Assembly: GCF_000420105.1 (NCBI RefSeq)
Contig: NZ_ATUH01000004.1
Coordinates: 1 to 47,132 of the forward strand
Direction of reading: 5' to 3'
Length of the DNA: 47,132 bases
From: Metamycoplasma orale ATCC 23714
GTDB lineage: Bacteria; Bacillota_I; Bacilli_A; Mycoplasmatales; Metamycoplasmataceae
The notes beneath the pieces are model-generated. The model was given only the letters and a program-made list of their open reading frames with translations, searched no databases and was not told the origin of the DNA. This document shows positions 41,391 through 47,132 of the stretch, one piece after another (position 1 is the first letter of the stretch; each line of letters begins with the position of its first letter). The translations under genes and the position numbers were made by a program.

Positions 41391-41830
41391 GTTACTTTAA
41401 ACTTATGCTGTTTTATAAAGTTGAATATTTTGATTGAAATATTTTTTCTAATACCTAGGTTTACTAAATCGGTTGCATTTTTAATTTCTGTTATAAAAAA
41501 CTTTGCATCTTTTTTATATGGTATATATAACTTATAATTATTTTTTTCAATTTTATTATTAAGATCTATATTCTTTAAATTAGCACCTGATTTAGGTTTT
41601 GCTATTTTTAAAATATCACTAATCAAACTATTTTTAATTATTGTATATTCGCCTGGAAAAAATATAGCACCGCTTATATTAATAGTAATATATTCTTCTT
41701 GTTGATTTTTATTATCTTTATTATTTGCAATATATCTTTTTTTAGTAATTAATAAAGATGACATTAAAAATATTGATGAAATAACAAATATACTTGAACT
41801 AATTAAAATCCTTTTGACACTTTTTCTCAT
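41315..41830 (-). CDS. comEA: ComEA-like DNA-binding protein with helix-hairpin-helix
   Basis: A 171-residue protein with an N-terminal membrane anchor (about 8-30), an SLBB-like strand region (YITINISGAIFFPGEYTI), and a C-terminal helix-hairpin-helix WEEVSKINGVGEKTLSIL that is only seen when the TGA at 41387 is read as Trp. This matches ComEA, the receptor passing DNA to ComEC. I chose ATG 41830 because GAGAGG stands just before it; the frame is open upstream to 41938. It overlaps comEC, giving a coupled comEA-comEC operon. Confidence 0.85.
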
Positions 41831-42007
41831 AATACCTCTCAATAATAAGAATAAACAAAAAGGAAAAAGATTTCTAAAAAAGGAAAAAGATGAGAAAAGA
41901 TTAGGAAAAGTCATTTTGTTTTTCCTAAAATATATCAATTTTAAAATTAAAAACTTATTTGCTGTAGTTAAAAGTTTTATTAATCAATTATTAAATAAAT
42001 AAAAAAT

Positions 42008-42037
42008 GTCAAGTATTTTTGCTTGACAGTTTTTTTT
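42008..42037 (+). terminator. Terminator-like hairpin ahead of rpsP
   Basis: GTCAAG and CTTGAC pair around an 8-nt loop and are followed by T8. No plus-strand gene ends nearby, so it may stop read-through from ligA across the antisense com genes. TTGACA within the stem, and TGGTAAAAT just after, may also serve the rpsP promoter. Confidence 0.6.
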
Positions 42038-42088
42038 ATGGTAAAATATATAATTATTTTTAAATAATTAAATAAAGAAAGGAATAAC

Positions 42089-42355
42089 ATGGTTAAATTA
42101 AGACTAAAAAGAACTGGTAAAAAATTCTATGCAACATATAAAATTGTAGCCAGCGATGAACGTGCTCCTAGAGATGGTAAATTTATTGAAGAATTGGGAA
42201 ACTATGATTCTCATACAAAAAAATTAAACATTAACTATGAATTAGTAACTAAATACTTAGATCAAGGCGCTAAACCATCAGAAACTGTTAGAAATTTATT
42301 AAAAGTAAATGATTTCTATGCAAAATATAAAGCAAGCAAAGTAAGCAAAAAATAA
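42089..42355 (+). CDS. rpsP: 30S ribosomal protein bS16
   Basis: An 88-residue protein beginning [20 protein letters not shown] with the family block [18 protein letters not shown]. An AAAGGA ribosome-binding site is present. It is the first gene of the rpsP-trmD-rplS operon, a conserved order in Gram-positives (rimM is missing here). trmD begins 2 bp after its stop. Confidence 0.97.
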   Translation: MVKLRLKRTGKKFYATYKIVASDERAPRDGKFIEELGNYDSHTKKLNINYELVTKYLDQGAKPSETVRNLLKVNDFYAKYKASKVSKK

Positions 42356-42357
42356 AT

Positions 42358-43041
42358 ATGAAAATAAACATTCTTACTCTATTTCCTGAATATTTTGAAC
42401 AATTTAAATTGCAAAGTATAATTGCTAAAGCAATTAAATTAGGACATCTAGAATTAAATATTATTGACTTTAGAAAGTTTTCTGATGATAAACATAATAA
42501 AGTTGATGATACAGTATATGGTGGTGGAAGCGGGATGCTTTTACAAGTAAAACCCATTCATGAAGCACTTAAAACTGTGCCTAATTCATATAAAGTTTTA
42601 TTAAGCCCACAAGGCAAATTATTTAATCAAACTGAAGCTCATAGATTAGCTAAATATGATGAACTTACATTAATATGTGGCCATTATGAAGGATTTGATG
42701 AAAGAATATTAAACTTTGTAGATGAAGAACTTTCTATTGGGGATTATATTTTAACAGGAGGCGAAATTGCAGCAATGGTAGTTGCTGAAGCTACTGCTAG
42801 ATTATGTCCTGGTGTAATAAAAAAAGAAAGTCATGAAAATGAAAGTTTTGAAGGAAATGGTTTACTAGATTACCCACAATATACTAAACCTTATGATTAT
42901 TTAGGCTATAAGGTTCCCGATGTACTTTTATCAGGCAATCATAAAGATATTCAAAAATGAAGAGAAGAACAAGCTTATTTAAAAACTAAAAAAAATCGTA
43001 AAGATATTATTAAAAAATTAGAAAGGAAAAAAGATGAGTAG
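42358..43041 (+). CDS. trmD: tRNA (guanine37-N1)-methyltransferase
   Basis: Methylates G37 next to the anticodon in tRNAs reading CNN and CGG-type codons, preventing +1 frameshifts. The 227-residue protein shows the SPOUT trefoil-knot motifs [21 protein letters not shown] and [14 protein letters not shown]. The C-terminal domain is read through a TGA at 42958. Its stop overlaps the rplS start by 8 bp. It uses SAM, supplied by MetK 1.7 kb downstream. Confidence 0.96.
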
Positions 43042-43507
43042 AACTAAATTATTACAAGAAGTTGAAAGTGAACAAATTAGAACTGACTTACCTGAAATTA
43101 GAGAAGGATATAACATCAAGATTCACGTTAGAATTAAAGAAGGTAACAAAGAAAGAATTCAAATGTATGAAGGTCTTGTTATTGCTGCAAATGGCGAAGG
43201 AATTAACAAAACCATTAAAGTAAGAAAAGATTCTTATGGTGTTGGTGTTGAAAGAACATTTAAATTAAATTCTCCTTTAATTTCTACAATTGAAGTTTTA
43301 AGAAAGAATAAAGTTAGAAGAGCTAAATTATTCTATATGCGTGATTTACAAGGTAAAAGCACACGTCTTAAGGAAATTAAGGCAAACACTGAAACTACTA
43401 GTGCAAAACCTAAAAAAGTTACTAAAAAAGTTGAAGTTAAACCTAAAACAACCACTACTAAAAAACCTGCTGCTAAAAATGCTGCACCTAAAGCTGCTAA
43501 AAAATAG
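43034..43507 (+). CDS. rplS: 50S ribosomal protein bL19 with Lys/Ala-rich C-terminal tail
   Basis: Residues 1-115 match bL19, a protein at the subunit interface ([49 protein letters not shown]). About 40 extra residues follow, rich in Lys, Thr, Pro and Ala, a likely disordered basic extension not found in typical 115-residue bL19. AAAGGA ribosome-binding site lies in the trmD end. A hairpin terminator follows. Confidence 0.96.
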   Translation: MSRTKLLQEVESEQIRTDLPEIREGYNIKIHVRIKEGNKERIQMYEGLVIAANGEGINKTIKVRKDSYGVGVERTFKLNSPLISTIEVLRKNKVRRAKLFYMRDLQGKSTRLKEIKANTETTSAKPKKVTKKVEVKPKTTTTKKPAAKNAAPKAAKK

Positions 43508-43529
43508 TTATCAAATTCTATAATTAATA

Positions 43530-43566
43530 AAGCATATTTAAATTATTAAATGTGCTTTTTATTTTA
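43530..43566 (+). terminator. Terminator of the rpsP-trmD-rplS operon
   Basis: AAGCATATTTAA and TTAAATGTGCTT pair (one G-U) around a 4-nt loop, followed by T5ATTTT. Confidence 0.85.
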
Positions 43567-43598
43567 ATTTATATGCTTTATGCTATCATTAATAGAAT

Positions 43599-44573
43599 AT
43601 GTCTAAATTAAATTTAAAAGAAACACAATTTGCAATTGATAAATTAAAAACTTTATTTTCATCTAAGCTAGCTAAAACATTAAACTTAGTTAGAGTTTCA
43701 GCGCCTTTATTTTTACTTAGTTCAAGCCATTTAAATGATCCTTTAAATGGAGAGGAACCTGTTAAATTTAAAGCAAAAAATATTGATGAAGATCTAGAAA
43801 TAATACATTCACTTGCCAAATGAAAAAGATATGCGCTTAGTAAGTATAATTTTAATATTAATGAAGGTATTTACACAGATATGAATGCAATTAGACGCGA
43901 AGAAGAACAAGATGACTTACATTCAATTTATGTTGACCAATGAGACTGAGAACTTATAATTAAAAAAGAAGATAGAAATCTTAATTTTTTACAATACATT
44001 GTAAAAAAGATATATCAAGCATTATATGAAGTAGAAAATGAAATTAATTTAGAATATCCTCAACTTTCAAAAAAATTAACTAAAGATATTTATTTTATTT
44101 CTTCACAAGAGTTATTAGACAAATATCCTAATTTAGATGTTAACCAAAGAGAGTATGAAATATCTAAAAAGTATGGCGCAGTTTTTATTTATAAAATAGG
44201 TTATAACTTAACTAATAATAAGCCACATTCTTCACGCGCAAAAGATTATGATGATTGAAATTTAAATGGCGATATTATTATTTACGATAAATTACATGAT
44301 CGGGCAATTGAATTAAGTTCAATGGGAATTAGAGTAAATAGAGACAGTTTAATTAAACAAATGGATATGTCTGAAAGTAAAATAAAATCGCTTAGCGATT
44401 ATCACAAACAAATCATTGATGAAACACTACCTTTTACAATTGGTGGTGGTTTAGGTCAAAGCAGAATAGCTTTATTTTTACTCGAAAAGGAACACATTGG
44501 AGAAGTTCAAGTTAGTGTTTGAGATCAAAAAAATGTCAATAAAAATAAACTAAAAAAACTAGAAATATTATAA
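43599..44573 (+). CDS. asnA: Aspartate-ammonia ligase (asparagine synthetase A)
   Basis: Makes asparagine from aspartate, ammonia and ATP; the fold is that of class II aminoacyl-tRNA synthetases. The 324-residue protein starts [17 protein letters not shown] and carries the blocks [29 protein letters not shown] and [17 protein letters not shown], all family typical. Four TGA-Trp codons occur, including both Trp of DQWDWE. A TATCAT -10 (43584-43589) lies 9 nt before ATG with no ribosome-binding site, another probable leaderless gene. Confidence 0.95.
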
Positions 44574-44597
44574 AATATAATTGTTAAAAAAACTTAA

Positions 44598-44750
44598 TAC
44601 ATAAAGAGGTGTTTAGCTTAGCAGCAATAAGACACGCCAACCTATTTATTTAAATAAACAAGGTGGATAGCGAGGGATTATTTATTTTAAATTAATCCAA
44701 CATGTAAAACATTATCTCCTTATGTAATAATAATTAACAAAATAAGGAGA
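44598..44750 (+). promoter_or_regulatory. Structured metK leader, candidate SAM-type translational riboswitch
   Basis: P1: TACATAA (44598-44604) with TTATGTA (44720-44726). Inside: hairpin GTGT..CTTA/TAAGACAC (44609-44635); hairpin CC-A-ACCT (44637-44643) with AGGTGG (44661-44666); hairpin GGATTA (44675-44680) with TAATCC (44693-44698). The second has the SAM-I P3 layout (C-A-A-C opposite G-U-G with one bulged A), and AAGAG precedes the first helix as in SAM-I. TCTCCTTAT (44715-44723) pairs perfectly with ATAAGGAGA (44742-44750), which contains the metK ribosome-binding site, and shares bases with P1. Ligand binding would thus shift ribosome access. Ligand identity is inferred from the gene. 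Confidence 0.6.
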
Positions 44751-44755
44751 AATAA

Positions 44756-45907
44756 ATGAAAAGATTATTAACCAGCGAAAGTGTTGGTGCAGGACATCCA
44801 GATAAAATTTGTGACCAAATTAGTGATGCTATTTTAGATGCGCTTTTAAAACAAGACCCATATTCACGTGTTGCTTGTGATGTAATTGCAAATAACAATG
44901 TTATTTATATAGGCGGACAAATAACAACAAATGGATATGTTGATGTTGTAAAAGAAGCTTGAAAAGTTTTAAAACCTTTAGGATATACAGAAAATGACTT
45001 TAATATTATGGTTGGCATCTCAGAGCAAAGCCCCGATATTGCTCAAGGTGTTAAATCTAATAAAAATAAAGAGCTAGGGGCAGGTGATCAAGGTATTATC
45101 TTTGGATATGCAACTGATGAAAACAAATACTATATGCCTTGAACAATTACTCTTGCTCATGAACTTGTTAAAAGAGCAGAAAAATTAAGACGTCAAAATA
45201 AATTTCCATATGCTAAAGCAGATATGAAAAGCCAAGTAACAATAGAAGAAGATTCAGACAAAAATAGTATTATAGTTAAAAAAGTGCTTATGTCTATACA
45301 ACATGATGCTAATTATAACTATGAAGAATTTAGAAAATTTGTCAAAGAAAATATAATTGATTATGTCCTTAAAGAACATAAGCTTAATCTAGATTATGAA
45401 ATGTTGCTAAATCCAACAGGTAAATTTGTTATTGGTGGACCTGTCGGAGACACAGGTTTAACCGGAAGAAAAATAATAGTGGATACCTATGGTGGTTTTG
45501 CTCATCACGGTGGTGGCTGCCAATCGGGAAAAGATGCAACCAAAATAGATAGATCTGCAACTTATATGGCTAGATATATTGCAAAAAACATAGTTGCAGC
45601 TAAAATTGCAAAGAAATGTGAAATACAACTTTCTTATGCAATTGGACTTCCGAAACCGCAAAGTATATATGTTGAAACATTTAACACTTCAAAATATTCC
45701 GAAACTGAATTAATTGATATGATCAATAAAATATTTGATTTATCAGTTAAAGGTATTATTGATACATTAGATTTATTAAAGCCTATTTATCTACCAACTG
45801 CAACATTTGGACACTTTGGAAGAAATGACTTAGATTTACCTTGAGAAAGACTAAATAAAGTTAAAGAAATTCAAGCGTACTTTGAAAAAAAGCATAGCTC
45901 TAAATAA
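44756..45907 (+). CDS. metK: S-adenosylmethionine synthase
   Basis: Makes SAM from methionine and ATP for methylases such as PrmC and TrmD. The 383-residue protein has [29 protein letters not shown] (ATP binding), and the P-loop-like [13 protein letters not shown]. The highly conserved GGGAFSGKDPTK reads [12 protein letters not shown] here, an unusual double change next to the phosphate-binding Lys. The AAGGAG ribosome-binding site, 6 nt before ATG, is the strongest in the window and is enclosed by the leader hairpin. A terminator follows. Confidence 0.96.
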
Positions 45908-45924
45908 GTTATGCTTTTTTAAAA
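45889..45924 (+). terminator. Terminator of metK
   Basis: AAGCATA and TATGCTT pair across the stop codon region, followed by T6. Confidence 0.8.
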
Positions 45925-45928
45925 ATAT

Positions 45929-46750
45929 TTATTCACTTCTAATAAAAGAAGAATTTAAATACTTATATGAGAATGTATTAAATGAGAAGAAAAAATAATT
46001 ATTAAAACTTTCATTGTTTCATATTTTTTTAGTTGCATCAATTTCATAGGCAAATATAGAAACATTTAGCACAAATATAGTCATTATTACTATAATTATA
46101 AGTCTAGAAAGCGCCGGTAATTCAGAACTTTTAGTTACTATATCTTTTTGATATAAGATTGGAAAAGGTATTAAGGCTAAAATAATAATTAAAGGAATTA
46201 AAAAGTTAAATACAAATGTTTTTAAAAAACCTAATCTAATTATGTTTTTAGGTTCAATTTCATTATATGAATGTTTTCTAAAATCATCGTCCACATTTTT
46301 AACTAAGTTTTTATATTCTATTGAAGAAGTTGAATAATTTAACATTTTAGCTAATAATTCCATATATTCTTTTTTTGTCATTGCTTCATTTTTCTTATAA
46401 ATATCAAGCAATCTTTGATCTTTAATCAAAAGAAGAGCGTGGGCATTTCTTAACGAATTAATATAACAATAATATGAAAAGAAATCTTTAATTACTGCTT
46501 TTTTAAATATTTGTAAAAAGACGAAAGCTAATATTAAAGTTATTAAACCAACCATAAATCCACAAACAATACTCAAAGCGATATCATTGCCCAATACTTT
46601 ATATCCATCAAATTTAGTTTTAAAAACAATTCCAAAATATGCAAAAAATGCATCTACTACTATAACCATACATAAAACTAAAGTTCAAAATCAAACTGAT
46701 TGAGCATTAGTTTTTTTTAATATCTTTAATTCTCTATTTTTTGTATTCAT
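45929..46750 (-). CDS. Four-segment membrane protein of unknown function, 273 aa
   Basis: Extended through TGA codons at both ends, the frame gives 273 residues from ATG 46750 to TAA at 45929-45931. Four membrane segments are visible: about 20-45 and 60-85 near the N-terminus and 180-205 and 215-240 near the C-terminus, around a cytoplasmic helical domain containing INSLRNAHALLLIKDQRLLDIYKK. This 2+2 layout recalls a conserved mollicute membrane family (MSC_0882 type, from memory, unverified). TATAAT lies 10 nt before ATG; it is transcribed alone towards the metK terminator. Function unknown. Confidence 0.72.
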
Positions 46751-46810
46751 AATTAATAAAATTATACAATAAATAAACAAAAAAGTTGATTACTCAGCTT
46801 GAATGAAGTA

Positions 46811-47132
46811 TGAAGTGCAACGCTTGTTGCTTATAACTTTATTCTATTACAAACAAATTAAAATATTAAAAAATTGCAAACGAAAAATTGCAATTTTTTA
46901 ATTGCTGTATTTTTTGGTTATGATTTTCTATATTACAATGATTCTATGGTTTTATTATAAGCATCAACATATAGTTCTTCAGCTGATTTATAGTTTAAAG
47001 TTTTTCTTAGTCTTTTATTTATTAGGGTTGTTACTCTTTGTATTTCTTCAGGTGATATATCATTGAAATCTGTTCCTTTAGGAAAGAATCTCCTAAATAA
47101 ACCATTTCAATTTTCATCACTACCTTTTTGTC
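46811..47132 (-). mobile_element. IS30-family insertion sequence, partial, cut by the right edge
   Basis: The terminal inverted repeat TGAAGTGCAACGCTTG (46811-46826) is followed inward by about 105 bp of non-coding DNA, with a hairpin-like repeat of AAAATTGCAA/TTGCAATTTTT around 46870-46900, and then the transposase 3' end. It is the downstream end of an element in the same orientation as the one at the left edge. Confidence 0.8.
46933..47132 (-). CDS. IS30-family transposase, C-terminal part (truncated by window edge)
   Basis: The last 65 codons or so of an IS30 transposase: WNGLFRRFFPKGTDF, then LINKRLRKTLNYKSAEEL, both hallmark blocks of the catalytic core end. Stop TAA at 46933-46935. 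One Trp is TGA. The N-terminal part lies beyond the edge. Confidence 0.93.

Noticed and set aside
44598-44750. T-box leader for metK
   Set aside because: No T-box GGGTGG-type sequence and no specifier loop or antiterminator; the element controls the ribosome-binding site.

Overview
The window is chromosomal DNA of a mycoplasma. It is very AT-rich, and many genes read through in-frame TGA codons that must encode Trp. The only tRNA-Trp here has anticodon UCA, surface proteins carry mycoplasma-type lipoboxes, and the gene set (cdd, prfA/prmC, dnaJ with a CIRCE operator, ecfA1A2T, comEA/comEC, whiA, recU) is typical of Mycoplasmataceae. I would place it near the M. hominis group, but that placement is inference. 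Nearly all Trp codons are TGA, and all gene ends below were rebuilt with genetic code 4.

Layout. 0-0.4 kb: 5' end of an IS30-family transposase leaving the left edge. 0.4-5.1 kb: a small unknown gene, a candidate small RNA, cdd facing rluB, a three-gene operon of unknown function, acpP, and tRNA-Trp and tRNA-Thr. 5.2-10.5 kb: prfA-prmC, CIRCE-dnaJ, topA. 10.5-15.8 kb: an anchored unknown protein and a small helical protein leading into cmk-der-gpsA, then hup facing recU. 15.9-34 kb is the accessory part. It holds a three-gene operon on the minus strand (HTH fused to an ImmA/IrrE-type metallopeptidase, a YqaJ-like nuclease, a DUF2779 DEDD-type nuclease), the SRP RNA, a repeat-containing surface lipoprotein, a 1576-residue DUF4011-type helicase-nuclease, an iron/siderophore-type ABC transporter, rpsD, and one intact and one decayed coiled-coil lipoprotein. 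33.8-46.8 kb: whiA, 5S rRNA, rnpB, ecfA1-ecfA2-ecfT-ligA, comEA-comEC (minus strand), rpsP-trmD-rplS, asnA, a structured leader in front of metK, metK and a membrane protein. The right edge cuts the 3' end of another IS30 copy.

Main points of interest. (1) The metK leader can form a closed multi-stem fold. Its closing strand is also a perfect anti-Shine-Dalgarno, and one stem keeps the core pattern of the SAM-I P3 helix, so it looks like a divergent translational SAM-type riboswitch. (2) The HTH-peptidase/nuclease/exonuclease operon has overlapping genes and a cluster of TGTAYA half-sites in its divergent promoter region; it looks like a regulated DNA-processing or defence module. (3) The iron ABC transporter sits between two 230-bp direct repeats (helicase 3' end plus rpsD 3' end) and carries at its end a scrap of a whiA gene that differs from the resident whiA, a clear scar of horizontal acquisition. 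Its lipoprotein has a C8 tract just after the lipobox, expected to switch the gene on and off. (4) Many first genes have a -10 hexamer 6-10 nt from ATG and no ribosome-binding site, pointing to leaderless mRNAs.

How the genes work together. Translation and its UGA recoding are served by tRNA-Trp(UCA), RF1/PrmC, S4, S16/TrmD/L19, SRP RNA, RNase P RNA and 5S rRNA. DNA processing is served by TopA, HU, RecU, LigA, ComEA/ComEC and the accessory nucleases and helicase. Nutrient uptake is served by the ECF energising module and the iron-type ABC importer.
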